This document shows positions 15,737 to 22,734 of a stretch of 22,734 bases of DNA, one piece after another; position 1 is the first letter of the stretch; every line of letters begins with the position of its first letter. The DNA is from RGIG9115 sp045649825. GTDB taxonomy: Bacteria; Bacillota; Clostridia; UBA1381. The position numbers were made by a program, and so were the translations under genes. Under the pieces are notes generated by a model. The model was not told the origin of the DNA, searched no databases, and saw only the letters and a program-made list of their open reading frames with translations. The stretch is from NCBI GenBank assembly GCA_045649825.1, contig JAZRQO010000008.1, positions 1 through 22,734 on the forward strand, read 5' to 3'.

Positions 15737-17080
15737 TCATATTTTAATTTTTACCCATTTCCCGCTTCTGAATCTTATTGCGGCAAAGATGAAACGCACC
15801 ACCTGGTCTGCCGAAACGCCAAGCCATACACCGATTATGCCAAGCCCGAGGGTATAACAGCACACATAAGATGCCACAGTTCTGACTATTGTTACACTAA
15901 CCATAGAAACCACAGCCGTATAAAGCGTATCCCCTGCACCTCGTAGTCCGCCCATATATACCACCTGACGAATCTGGAAAAGAACAACCAATATTATAAT
16001 ACGAACAATATTAACCCCAATATTGACAATTTCAGGCTCTTTGAAGAACAACCTCATCAAAAATCCTGCACCGAAGAAATACACAATTGCAAGGACAACG
16101 GATATAACTCCGCCCACCGTCTGACATTTAGCTCCGAACTTTTTGGCAAGGTCGGGATTCTGCTCACCCAGACTTCTGCCGATTAATGCGACCGCAGCCG
16201 CCTGCAGACCGTCACCAAATGAAAAACTAAGTCCCAGCAGATTCATTCCCACCTGATGTGCCGCCATCGCATTCATTCCCTGGTCTGCCGCCATAAGAGC
16301 CGTACTCATAAAACCTATTCGGATAAGCACCTGTTCAAAGAACACACTGTAACCAACCTTTACTATGTTCTTAAAATGAGCAAGCCTCGGCAATATTTTG
16401 TTTTTAAAAATATAGGGTAAGCTTACAAAGCATTTTGCGTTCATAACGGAAACAGTTGCCATAACCGCCGCAACTGCACTGCCGAACACCGTAGCAATTG
16501 CCGCACCTTTAATACCAAGTGCAGGGAACCCCAAGTGTCCGTTTATGAGAAGATAGTTGAAAATTATGTTAACCGTATTTGATGTAATGTTTGTACGCAT
16601 TGTAATCTTTGTATTGCCTGCACCTCGCTGTGCGGAGTTTACTGCCATTTGTATACATTGAAAAACAATTCCGCCCATTATTATCCGCAAATACAAAACT
16701 GCATCTCCGTGGGTTTCGGGCGTGGAGCCGCAAAGAGTTATTATGTGAGGCGCAAATATCACCATAAGAGTACTTATAATTGCTACAAATACAAACGTCA
16801 CAACAAGGGCTGTTGCGAAAATCCCGTTTGCATCTTCACGTTTTTTTTCGCCAAGCCGCCTTGCAACCAGTGCAGATAATGCCACATTTATCGCAAAAAA
16901 CACTGCAAGCCCGACAAACTTAGGCTGAGTGGTAAGACCTACCGCCGCCACGGCGTCAGCACCCAGCGAGCTTACCATAAGCGAATCCGCAAGCCCTGCA
17001 AATGCAGTGAAAAAGGATTCAATAATAGCAGGTATTGACATTACAAGAACAGTTTTTAGTATACTGTTTTTTTCTTTCAT
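15737..17080 (-). CDS. MATE-family efflux transporter
   Basis: A 447-residue membrane protein with about 12 hydrophobic segments in two similar halves (MATE/NorM/DinF fold; cation-coupled export of drugs or metabolites). Family signs include the N-terminal SIPAIIESFFTAFAGLADSLMVSSLG and its equivalent in the second half, PALGIKGAAIAT, GAGNTKITMRTN, and GLRGAGDTLYT near residue 390. The start is placed at MKEKNSILK, ten bases after AAGAGG; the frame is open 12 codons earlier without a site. It has its own strong promoter, which overlaps the stop codon of the upstream YdcZ gene. No clear terminator follows, so some read-through to the aldolase gene is possible. The substrate is unknown. Confidence 0.93.
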   Translation of the reverse strand: MKEKNSILKTVLVMSIPAIIESFFTAFAGLADSLMVSSLGADAVAAVGLTTQPKFVGLAVFFAINVALSALVARRLGEKKREDANGIFATALVVTFVFVAIISTLMVIFAPHIITLCGSTPETHGDAVLYLRIIMGGIVFQCIQMAVNSAQRGAGNTKITMRTNITSNTVNIIFNYLLINGHLGFPALGIKGAAIATVFGSAVAAVMATVSVMNAKCFVSLPYIFKNKILPRLAHFKNIVKVGYSVFFEQVLIRIGFMSTALMAADQGMNAMAAHQVGMNLLGLSFSFGDGLQAAAVALIGRSLGEQNPDLAKKFGAKCQTVGGVISVVLAIVYFFGAGFLMRLFFKEPEIVNIGVNIVRIIILVVLFQIRQVVYMGGLRGAGDTLYTAVVSMVSVTIVRTVASYVCCYTLGLGIIGVWLGVSADQVVRFIFAAIRFRSGKWVKIKI

Positions 17081-17116
17081 TTGAGATGCGCCTCTTTTAC
17101 CCGATTTATATAACAT

Positions 17117-17145
17117 ATTGTAATACTAAAGGGAAAAAATGTCAA
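17117..17145 (-). promoter_or_regulatory. Promoter of the MATE transporter gene
   Basis: On the minus strand TTGACA (17145-17140), 17-base spacer, TACAAT (17122-17117). It starts five bases after the stop codon of the YdcZ gene. Confidence 0.85.
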
Positions 17146-17149
17146 GGCT

Positions 17150-17584
17150 TCATTTCACGTTCCACTTAAACAAAAGCATACCACCAACCATAAGGCAGAA
17201 GCCCACATAGTTGTTCCATCTGAGGGGGACTTTCGTACTTTCCATAAGACCAAAAGCATCAATCAGCGCTGCCACGGTTAGCTGTGCTATCAGTATGACG
17301 CTTATTGCAACCGTTGGTGAAAGCTTACCAATGGCAAGCATAACAGTAACCGTTATAACAAGCCCCAACACACCGCCAAGCAAATACCACTTATTCACAT
17401 CAGCAACCGCCTTGAAGTTCCCCTTTCCGAACCACCACACAACAAGCAGTGACAAAACGAATGCCGTCCCCTGAACAATTGCATTTGATTCGTAAAGTCC
17501 GATTTTGTCACTGAGCCTTGTGTTCATAACGCCTTGTATACTCATTGCACTTCCCGCAATTATTGCAAAAATAAATCCAAGCAT
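17150..17584 (-). CDS. DMT-superfamily transporter of the YdcZ (DUF606) type
   Basis: A 144-residue membrane protein with five hydrophobic segments, matching the half-size DMT transporters of the YdcZ/DUF606 family. Typical features are the N-terminal FAIIAGSAMSIQGVMNTRLS (family pattern G-x-x-x-x-Q-x-x-x-N), WYLLGGVLGLVITVTVM and the C-terminal NYVGFCLMVGGMLLF. The start is MLGFIFA, seven bases after AAAGGTGG; the 30 extra upstream codons lack family similarity. Such half-size proteins act as dimers or with a second copy; the substrate is unknown. It is the first minus-strand gene at the divergent region facing the sugar ABC operon. Confidence 0.88.
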   Translation of the reverse strand: MLGFIFAIIAGSAMSIQGVMNTRLSDKIGLYESNAIVQGTAFVLSLLVVWWFGKGNFKAVADVNKWYLLGGVLGLVITVTVMLAIGKLSPTVAISVILIAQLTVAALIDAFGLMESTKVPLRWNNYVGFCLMVGGMLLFKWNVK

Positions 17585-17731
17585 ATTTTTACCACCTTTC
17601 CCGAATAGTATTTGCCGGGTAAAAATTATATATACTGTCGAAAATTTCCAGTTGATGGCTTTTTTGTGATACATTTACTAAAAATTATCTTCTACCTTAC
17701 TATTATACCAACAAAATGTATAAAAATTATA

Positions 17732-17760
17732 TTGACAATCATCTATCTATATGTTATTAT
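17732..17760 (+). promoter_or_regulatory. Promoter of the sugar ABC transporter operon
   Basis: TTGACA (17732-17737), 17-base spacer, TATTAT (17755-17760). It sets the transcript start near 17767 and rules out the ATG at 17716 as the start of the ATPase. Confidence 0.8.
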
Positions 17761-17792
17761 GACTTTGAGATAACTTTCAGAAAGGAGCAAAA

Positions 17793-17808
17793 CTTAGAGC
17801 AATCTAAG
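17793..17808 (+). promoter_or_regulatory. Leader hairpin with GCAA tetraloop
   Basis: CTTAGA-GCAA-TCTAAG, a 6-bp stem with a GNRA loop, sits between an AAAGGAG (17781-17787) and the ATPase start codon at 17824, which has only a weak site of its own. It may affect translation start. Confidence 0.4.
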
Positions 17809-17823
17809 ACGCGAAGAACAGTT

Positions 17824-19323
17824 ATGGATAATATAATTCTTCAAATGACGGGAATTGATAAAATCTTTCCCGGGGTTCATGCACTGAAATCCGTAAACAT
17901 TGAGCTGAGAGCAGGCGAAGTTCACGCACTTATGGGCGAGAATGGAGCAGGTAAATCCACTCTTATGAAGGTTTTATGCGGCATTCACAAACGTGACGGC
18001 GGTGAAATCAAATTGTTCGGACAGCCTGTAAATTTCGCAACTATTAAAGATTCCCAGGATGCAGGCATAAGTATTATTCATCAGGAACTTAATATGATGA
18101 ATCACCTTACCGTTGCACAGAACATCTACATAGGCAGAGAGCCTATGATTAACGGCATTTATATTGACGACAAAAAGATGGAACAGGATGCCAAGGAATT
18201 ATTCGACAGAATAGGCGTGAACATTGACCCTTCTGCGGTGCTCGGTACTCTTACCGTAGGTAAGCAGCAAATGGTCGAAATAGCAAAGGCTGTTTCAAGA
18301 AATTCAAAAATACTCATACTTGATGAGCCTACTGCGGCTCTTACCCAGGTTGAGGTTGAGGAGCTGTTCAAGATTATGGCAGACCTCAAGAGCAAGGGTA
18401 TCGGCATGATTTACATCTCTCACAGAATGGATGAAATTAACAGAATTTCTGACCGCATAACCGTTATGCGTGACGGCGAGTATGTGGGAACTATTATTAC
18501 AAAGGACTCCACTAAGGACGAAATTGTTAAAATGATGGTGGGACGTGTAATTTACGGCGACAAAAAAGAAGCAAGTACCGTTCCTGATGATGCACCTGTT
18601 GTGCTTGAGGTTAAGGGTCTTAACCGAGGCAAGGAAATCAGAAACGTTAACTTTAAGCTGAGAAAAGGTGAAATCCTCGGTTTTTCAGGACTTATGGGTT
18701 CAGGAAGAACAGAGGTTGCCCGCGCGATATATGGCGCAGATGAATTTGACAGCGGCGAAGTGTACATAAACGGCAAAAAGGTAAACATAAAATCACCCGC
18801 CGAAGCAGTTAAGAACGGCATTTGCTATCTTTCAGAGGATAGAAAAAGATACGGTCTTTTGCTTGACAAATCCGTTGCAGAAAACTCCGTTCTCAGCAAT
18901 CTTGACGACTACATTAATATGGGCTGGATAAACGACAAAAAAATTGAAGAAGATGCAGCCCGTGAAAATGAAAAGCTCAAAACAAAAACACCATCTATGC
19001 AGCAGCTCACACGTAATCTTTCAGGCGGTAATCAGCAAAAGGTTATTATTGCAAGATGGCTTCTTAAAAACTCAGATATATTTATATTTGACGAGCCAAC
19101 CCGCGGTATTGACATAGGTGCAAAGAGCGAAATGTACACGCTTATGGAAGAGCTTGCAAGCCAGGGTAAATCTATTATTATGATTTCATCTGAGCTTTCT
19201 GAAGTGCAGAGGCTCAGCGACAGAGTTGTTGTTATGTGCGAAGGCAGAATTACAGGCGAGCTTGACATCAAGGACGCAACTCAGGAAACAATAATGGCAT
19301 ATGCTACAATGAGAGAGGAATAA
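17824..19323 (+). CDS. Sugar ABC transporter ATP-binding protein (RbsA/MglA type)
   Basis: A 499-residue protein with two fused ATPase domains, the layout of the carbohydrate uptake family CUT2. Domain 1: Walker A GENGAGKST (about 39), the usual degenerate signature LTVGKQQMVEIAKA, Walker B ILILDEPTAAL. Domain 2: degenerate Walker A GLMGSGRTEVARAI, signature LSGGNQQKVIIARWL, Walker B IFIFDEPTRGID. The second-domain Walker A divergence is normal for CUT2. The start is the ATG after the mapped promoter; the ribosome-binding site is weak and a strong AAAGGAG lies 36 bases upstream across a small hairpin. First gene of the three-gene importer operon, followed after four bases by the permease. Ribose, galactose, xylose or other monosaccharides are possible substrates. 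Confidence 0.95.
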   Translation: MDNIILQMTGIDKIFPGVHALKSVNIELRAGEVHALMGENGAGKSTLMKVLCGIHKRDGGEIKLFGQPVNFATIKDSQDAGISIIHQELNMMNHLTVAQNIYIGREPMINGIYIDDKKMEQDAKELFDRIGVNIDPSAVLGTLTVGKQQMVEIAKAVSRNSKILILDEPTAALTQVEVEELFKIMADLKSKGIGMIYISHRMDEINRISDRITVMRDGEYVGTIITKDSTKDEIVKMMVGRVIYGDKKEASTVPDDAPVVLEVKGLNRGKEIRNVNFKLRKGEILGFSGLMGSGRTEVARAIYGADEFDSGEVYINGKKVNIKSPAEAVKNGICYLSEDRKRYGLLLDKSVAENSVLSNLDDYINMGWINDKKIEEDAARENEKLKTKTPSMQQLTRNLSGGNQQKVIIARWLLKNSDIFIFDEPTRGIDIGAKSEMYTLMEELASQGKSIIMISSELSEVQRLSDRVVVMCEGRITGELDIKDATQETIMAYATMREE

Positions 19324-19327
19324 GAAT

Positions 19328-20347
19328 ATGGGAAGTGTAAAAGGAAAACAGAATATGATTATAATCGTAGCTCTTGCGGCTCTGGTTGTAATCTTCACTT
19401 TATTGAATCCTAACTTTATAGGAAGATATAACATAGTTAGTATGGCGCAGTCACTTGCACCATATGCTATACTCGGTCTTGGTGTTACATTCGTAATCGC
19501 TACAGGCGGCATAGACCTTTCAATCGGTACTGTATGTATCGCATCTGCAGTAATTGCAGGTAAGCTTTATATGGTGGGTATGCCACTGTGGGCAACTATC
19601 CCCGTTATGATTGTTATAGGAACAATTTTCGGACTTATTAACGGCTTGCTTGTCGCAAAGCTCAAGCTTCCGGCATTTATAGCTACTCTGGGTACAATGA
19701 TGTTCTCAAGAGGCCTCAGTGCTCTTCTTGTTTCAATACCCAACATCTTCTTCCCCAACGGCACCTGGTTCAACAAGGTTTTTTCAAATGCAAACGGAAT
19801 TCCTACAGGTCTTATATGGGTTGTATTCTTCGCGCTGATTTGTATGTATCTTATGTATAAGTGCAAAATCGGAAGATACATCCTTTCTATCGGAAGTAAC
19901 GAAGAAGCGACAAGACTTTCGGGTATCAACACTGATAAGTACAAGGTTATTGCCTACACAATAGGCGGTATGAGCGCAGGTATAGCAGCTATATTCTGGG
20001 CAGCCTCATTCTCAACAGTTGCAGCAGCGACAGGTAACGGAATGGAGCTCGATGCTATTGCAGGTGTTTACATCGGCGGAACAAGTGCCGCAGGCGGTGT
20101 TGCATCAATTGCAGGCTCAGTTATCGGTAACGCAATGCTTGTTGTTATCCGAAGCGGTCTTAACTTCGTTCTCGCACGCTTCAACCTCAATCTCAACTCA
20201 ACATATGTTACATACGTACTTACAGGTATAATCGTTGTAGTTGCGGTATTGATGGATGTTCTCAAGAACAAGAATGCAGGTAAAGTAAAGCCTGTAAAAG
20301 AAAAGAAAGCAGCTAAAGCAAAATCGGCAAGTGCAAATATTCAGTAA
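19328..20347 (+). CDS. Sugar ABC transporter permease (RbsC type)
   Basis: A 339-residue inner-membrane permease of the CUT2/BPD_transp_2 family with eight to ten hydrophobic segments. Recognisable family stretches are ATGGIDLSIGTVCIASAVIAG, the cytoplasmic loop RYILSIGSNEEATRLSGI that contacts the ATPase, and AIAGVYIGGTSAAGGVASIAGSVIG. It should form the channel for the sugar handed over by the binding lipoprotein. GAGGAA lies eight bases before the start, inside the end of the ATPase gene. The C-terminus is a long lysine/alanine-rich tail (about the last 25 residues) not needed for the fold. One permease gene per operon implies a homodimer. Confidence 0.95.
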   Translation: MGSVKGKQNMIIIVALAALVVIFTLLNPNFIGRYNIVSMAQSLAPYAILGLGVTFVIATGGIDLSIGTVCIASAVIAGKLYMVGMPLWATIPVMIVIGTIFGLINGLLVAKLKLPAFIATLGTMMFSRGLSALLVSIPNIFFPNGTWFNKVFSNANGIPTGLIWVVFFALICMYLMYKCKIGRYILSIGSNEEATRLSGINTDKYKVIAYTIGGMSAGIAAIFWAASFSTVAAATGNGMELDAIAGVYIGGTSAAGGVASIAGSVIGNAMLVVIRSGLNFVLARFNLNLNSTYVTYVLTGIIVVVAVLMDVLKNKNAGKVKPVKEKKAAKAKSASANIQ

Positions 20348-20364
20348 ATTTTAAATATGTCCCT

Positions 20365-20386
20365 TTTCATAGTGAAGTCTATGAAA
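20365..20386 (+). promoter_or_regulatory. Intercistronic hairpin between permease and binding protein
   Basis: TTTCATAG pairs perfectly with CTATGAAA around a 6-base loop, and the flanking TAAAT-rich arms could extend it. There is no T-run. In such importers a stem-loop here often stabilises the message so that the binding protein is made in excess; that role is inferred. Confidence 0.5.
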
Positions 20387-20413
20387 TGATATAAATTTAA
20401 GGAGGAATTTATT

Positions 20414-21448
20414 ATGAAAAAATTAATGGCAGGTTTAACAGCAGCAATTCTAGCAATCGCAACTCTTGCAGGATGCAGTGGCGGAACAGACACGGGCAAA
20501 AAAACAATCGCAGTAGTAGCTAAAGGTGAATCACACGCTTTTTGGCAATCAGTTAAAGCAGGTGCAGAGGCAGCAGGTGAAAAGTACGGCTACAACATCA
20601 CTTTCAGAGGACCCGCAAGCGAATCAGCAAAAGACCTTCCCTCACAGAAGGAAATGGTTCAGACAGCTCTTTCAAACAATGCATCAGCTATCGTGCTTGC
20701 AACAATCGGTGAAGGCTTCGTAGATATGCTCACACAGGCTAAGGACCTCAATATCCCTGTTGTACAGTTCGATAGCGGTATTTGGGCAAACGACGTTAAG
20801 GCTCTTGATGATGCAGGCAAGAACCCCATCCTCTCATCAGTTGCAACAAGTAACTATCTCGCAGCAGGTTTAGTTGCTGAAAACTTCTTTGAAGCAATCA
20901 AGGCTGACATCGCAGCTGCTGACAAGTACATCATCGGCGTTATCCAGCACGACGAAACTCAGACAGGTATTGACAGAGCAGGCGGTTTTGTTGATAAGTT
21001 CAAGGAACTCGCAGATGCTGATGCTACAACAGCCGGCAAGTATGTTATCGAGAAAGAAGTTAAGCCCGGCGATGCAGACAATGCATACAAGGCAGCTCTT
21101 GAAGCTCTTGCAGAAAAAGGCTCAAACGCTATCTTTATGACAAACGAAGGCGTTGTTAAGCAGGTTTATGATGCAATCGGTGCAGCAGGCACAAAGTATG
21201 ACGAAATCGTATTCTCAGGCTACGATGCAGGTACAAAGCAGATTGAATGGATGAAGAAAACAGAAGGTCCGAAGCTTGTAGGTTCTGTTGCTCAGGATTC
21301 ATTCCAGATTGGCTATCAGTCAGTTGAACAGGCAGTATTCGCTCTCGAAGGCAAAGAAATATCAGAAGAAGTTGCAATCGGCGGAGCATGGTGGAATGCT
21401 GAAAACGTTGACGAAATGATTAAGAATAACCTTGTTTACGAAGGCTAA
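20414..21448 (+). CDS. Sugar ABC transporter substrate-binding lipoprotein (periplasmic binding protein type 1)
   Basis: A 344-residue extracytoplasmic lipoprotein. MKKLMAGLTAAILAIATLAGC is a lipoprotein signal with lipobox LAGC, cleaved before Cys21. The mature part is a two-lobed Peripla_BP_4/RbsB-like domain: KKTIAVVAKGESHAFWQSV in the first strand and helix, GADATTAGK-like linker region, FMTNEGVVKQVYDAIGAAG and FSGYDAGTKQIEWM in the second lobe. Aromatic residues such as Phe and Trp in HAFWQS are placed as in sugar-binding pockets. AAGGAGG lies ten bases before the start, the best site in the operon. It is the last gene before a strong terminator. The sugar cannot be named from sequence. 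Confidence 0.94.
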   Translation: MKKLMAGLTAAILAIATLAGCSGGTDTGKKTIAVVAKGESHAFWQSVKAGAEAAGEKYGYNITFRGPASESAKDLPSQKEMVQTALSNNASAIVLATIGEGFVDMLTQAKDLNIPVVQFDSGIWANDVKALDDAGKNPILSSVATSNYLAAGLVAENFFEAIKADIAAADKYIIGVIQHDETQTGIDRAGGFVDKFKELADADATTAGKYVIEKEVKPGDADNAYKAALEALAEKGSNAIFMTNEGVVKQVYDAIGAAGTKYDEIVFSGYDAGTKQIEWMKKTEGPKLVGSVAQDSFQIGYQSVEQAVFALEGKEISEEVAIGGAWWNAENVDEMIKNNLVYEG

Positions 21449-21461
21449 TACCAAACAAAAC

Positions 21462-21490
21462 AAATCGGGGATAAAAGTCCCCGATTTTTT
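21462..21490 (+). terminator. Terminator of the sugar ABC operon
   Basis: AAATCGGGGA pairs with TCCCCGATTT around a 6-base loop, followed by TTT. It directly precedes the promoter of the next gene. Confidence 0.92.
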
Positions 21491-21491
21491 G

Positions 21492-21520
21492 TTGACACAA
21501 AATAAAATCAATGGTATAAT
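21492..21520 (+). promoter_or_regulatory. Promoter of the PHP-domain gene
   Basis: TTGACA (21492-21497), 17-base spacer, TATAAT (21515-21520): a full consensus promoter one base beyond the preceding terminator. Confidence 0.92.
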
Positions 21521-21554
21521 CTATGAGTACTAAATTTGAAAGGAAGTTTATATT

Positions 21555-22271
21555 TTGGATATTAAGGTTGACCTTCACACTCATACGCTGTATACTCCCC
21601 ATGCCTTTTGTACGATTATGGAAAATATCGAAGTTGCAATTGAGCGAAAGCTTGAAGCAATTGCCATAACAGACCACGGTCCTGCAACGGAAGACGCTCC
21701 TCATCACTGGCACTTTTCCAACTGCCGCGATATTCCCAGAACTGTTAAAGGAATGACTGTAATAAGGGGCGTGGAATGTTCCTATATGGACATAGCCTCC
21801 GGGTTGGATTTGGAGGATTGGATTTTAGAGCGTCTTGACATAGTGATTGCATCTATGCACCAGCCTGCATTTGAGGGCGAGGATTTTGTAAAGCTTATGC
21901 TAAATGCCGCCAGAAATCCACGTATTCATATAATGGGGCATATTGGAAGAACAAAATTTTCTCTTTCAGATGGGGAATACGAAAAAATAGTACTTGCTGC
22001 AAAGGAGAACGGCAAGCTTATTGAGCTTAACAATCACTGCCTTGAGAAAACAGACAGGCCTTACTTTGCAGCGAATGCAAAAAAAATAATGATAGCCTGC
22101 AAAAAACACAATGTACCAATTGTAGTAAATACTGATGCTCACTTCTGCACAAAGGTAGGAGATACGGAGCTTGCACAAAAGCTCCTTGGTGAAATTAATT
22201 TCCCTGAAGAGCTTGTTATAAACACAAGCCTTAAGAAGCTTACTGATTTTTTAAAGCTTAAACTTGACTAA
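21555..22271 (+). CDS. PHP-domain metal-dependent phosphatase/hydrolase, YcdX-like
   Basis: A 238-residue cytoplasmic PHP-fold protein closely resembling E. coli YcdX, a trinuclear zinc enzyme with phosphatase activity. Metal ligands are visible: His8 and His10 (DLHTHT), His16, Asp40-His41 (ITDHGP), Glu in RGVECSYM, His in ASMHQPAF, His in MGHIGRTKF and the terminal NTDAHF. The block ATEDAPHHWHF after the ITDHGP motif is nearly word-for-word YcdX. The start is a TTG at 21555, following AAAGGAAG by about ten bases; no ATG is suitable. It has its own consensus promoter and a strong terminator, so it is a single gene, not part of the sugar operon. The physiological substrate is unknown. Confidence 0.9.
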   Translation: MDIKVDLHTHTLYTPHAFCTIMENIEVAIERKLEAIAITDHGPATEDAPHHWHFSNCRDIPRTVKGMTVIRGVECSYMDIASGLDLEDWILERLDIVIASMHQPAFEGEDFVKLMLNAARNPRIHIMGHIGRTKFSLSDGEYEKIVLAAKENGKLIELNNHCLEKTDRPYFAANAKKIMIACKKHNVPIVVNTDAHFCTKVGDTELAQKLLGEINFPEELVINTSLKKLTDFLKLKLD

Positions 22272-22274
22272 AAC

Positions 22275-22320
22275 AAAAACTGAGATTTCAGACAGGAACG
22301 TCCGAAATCTCAGTTTTTTT
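22275..22320. terminator. Bidirectional terminator between the PHP gene and the small Cys protein gene
   Basis: AAAAACTGAGATTTC and its complement form a 15-bp stem extended by a GAC/GTC pair, ending in seven Ts on the plus strand and an A-run on the other side. The stop codon of the minus-strand gene (22290-22288) lies inside the stem. Confidence 0.88.
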
Positions 22321-22464
22321 ATTTTCTGCATCCTCAAACATAGGGCATCTATTATCTTTATAAAGAGATAAATACGGGCAAAAGGGACTTGATGGGTCAA
22401 GCTCCAGAAGTTTTTTTCCCGTTGAGCACACGGTACATATTTTAAATTTGATGTTGTCGTTCAT
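22288..22464 (-). CDS. Small four-cysteine protein of unknown function
   Basis: A 58-residue protein, start ATG 22464 eight bases after GGGAGG. It has four cysteines in the pattern C-x2-C-x15-C-x10-C (Cys10, Cys13, Cys29, Cys40), with short conserved-looking phrases KICTVC, SPFCPYL and NRCPMFED, and a charged tail. The spacing suggests binding of zinc or an iron-sulfur cluster, but I do not recognise the family. No signal peptide or membrane segment. Its stop codon sits within the shared terminator, which makes that hairpin part of the coding region. It overlaps by 23 bases the end of another open frame upstream. Confidence 0.6.
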   Translation of the reverse strand: MNDNIKFKICTVCSTGKKLLELDPSSPFCPYLSLYKDNRCPMFEDAENKKTEISDVPV

Positions 22465-22734
22465 TATTATGCCTCCCATAGTTGTATATTATATGCAAAG
22501 CAACAAACTCCTTATTCCCCGCCTCTGTTATGCACCGAAAAATATATAAGGACCAATCGCCGGAGTAAATATTTACTCCGTTACATACACCGACAAATGC
22601 GTACCAATATTCAAGTGACAAATCCAAAGCTGCTACAGGTACAAGGGAGGGCGCCGGAGTGATGTTGCGATTGGCGTCCATTGATTTTAAACTTAAATAC
22701 AGTTCAAGCAAAAACCACATAATCGAAATTATGT
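22442..22734 (-). CDS. Unidentified open frame, 5' end cut by the window edge
   Basis: The minus-strand frame is open from the window edge (no stop before the ATG at 22720, which lacks a ribosome-binding site) to a TAA at 22442. The visible part, about 96 residues, includes PAPSLVPVAALDLSLEYWYAF and VNIYSGDWSLYIFRC. Codon choice resembles the neighbours, but I recognise no domain, and it overlaps the start region of the four-cysteine gene. It could be the C-terminus of a real protein or a chance frame. It contains a perfect 20-base palindrome. Confidence 0.4.
   Translation of the reverse strand, partial: IISIMWFLLELYLSLKSMDANRNITPAPSLVPVAALDLSLEYWYAFVGVCNGVNIYSGDWSLYIFRCITEAGNKEFVALHIIYNYGRHNNERQHQI
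22561..22580. repeat. Perfect 20-bp palindrome
   Basis: CGGAGTAAAT is followed directly by its exact reverse complement ATTTACTCCG. It lies about 100 bases upstream of the start of the four-cysteine gene and inside an uncertain open frame. The form suits a dimeric regulator site. Confidence 0.5.

Noticed and set aside
1..22734. CRISPR arrays, tRNA or rRNA genes, prophage or toxin-antitoxin modules
   Set aside because: I looked for regularly spaced repeats, cloverleaf-like GTTC-containing segments and phage or toxin-type proteins and saw none that I can support.

Overview
The window looks like a chromosomal segment of a low-GC Gram-positive anaerobe of the class Clostridia, probably a gut Oscillospirales/Ruminococcaceae-type organism. 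The evidence is strong AGGAGG ribosome-binding sites, near-consensus TTGACA-17-TATAAT promoters, a single-chain pyruvate:ferredoxin oxidoreductase, a SpoIIE-type phosphatase, a TnpV remnant, frequent TTG starts and U-tract terminators. The lineage is inferred from gene style, not from a marker-gene search. No rRNA, tRNA, CRISPR array or prophage is visible.

Layout. Bases 1-1784 (minus) hold a truncated membrane sensor phosphatase (5TM-LYT, extracellular sensor, HAMP, start of SpoIIE) with an apparent one-base frameshift. Bases 1785-2728 are a graveyard of mobile-element debris: a zinc-ribbon transposase fragment, a broken tnpV, the first copy of a roughly 118-bp dispersed structured element, and long inverted repeats. 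From 2729 to 6247 (minus) is nifJ. A class II ketose-bisphosphate aldolase lies on the plus strand (6733-7671). A long minus-strand block follows: mntP, the second copy of the dispersed element, a PAP2 phosphatase with azlD and azlC, a 205-bp nested-hairpin element lodged at the valS stop codon, valS, a sugar isomerase/epimerase-like TIM barrel with an overlapping M55 D-aminopeptidase-like gene, an HpcH/HpaI aldolase interrupted by an in-frame TGA, a MATE transporter and a YdcZ-type DMT transporter. The strand switches near 17.6-17.8 kb. The plus strand then carries an ABC sugar importer operon (ATPase, permease, lipoprotein) and a YcdX-like PHP-domain gene. The last bases (minus) hold a 58-residue four-cysteine protein and an unidentified open frame cut by the window edge.

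Functionally the window mixes central fermentation (PFOR, aldolase), metabolite and ion export (MntP, AzlCD, MATE, DMT), sugar uptake, and a small catabolic cluster (aldolase, aminopeptidase-like enzyme, isomerase) whose two promoters share one architecture and each carry an inverted repeat. The least explained signals are non-coding: the two copies of the dispersed element, each with a TATAAT box at one end and a hairpin plus U-tract at the other; the nested-hairpin element after valS; and a premature UGA, followed by a hairpin, at a tryptophan position conserved in the HpaI family.
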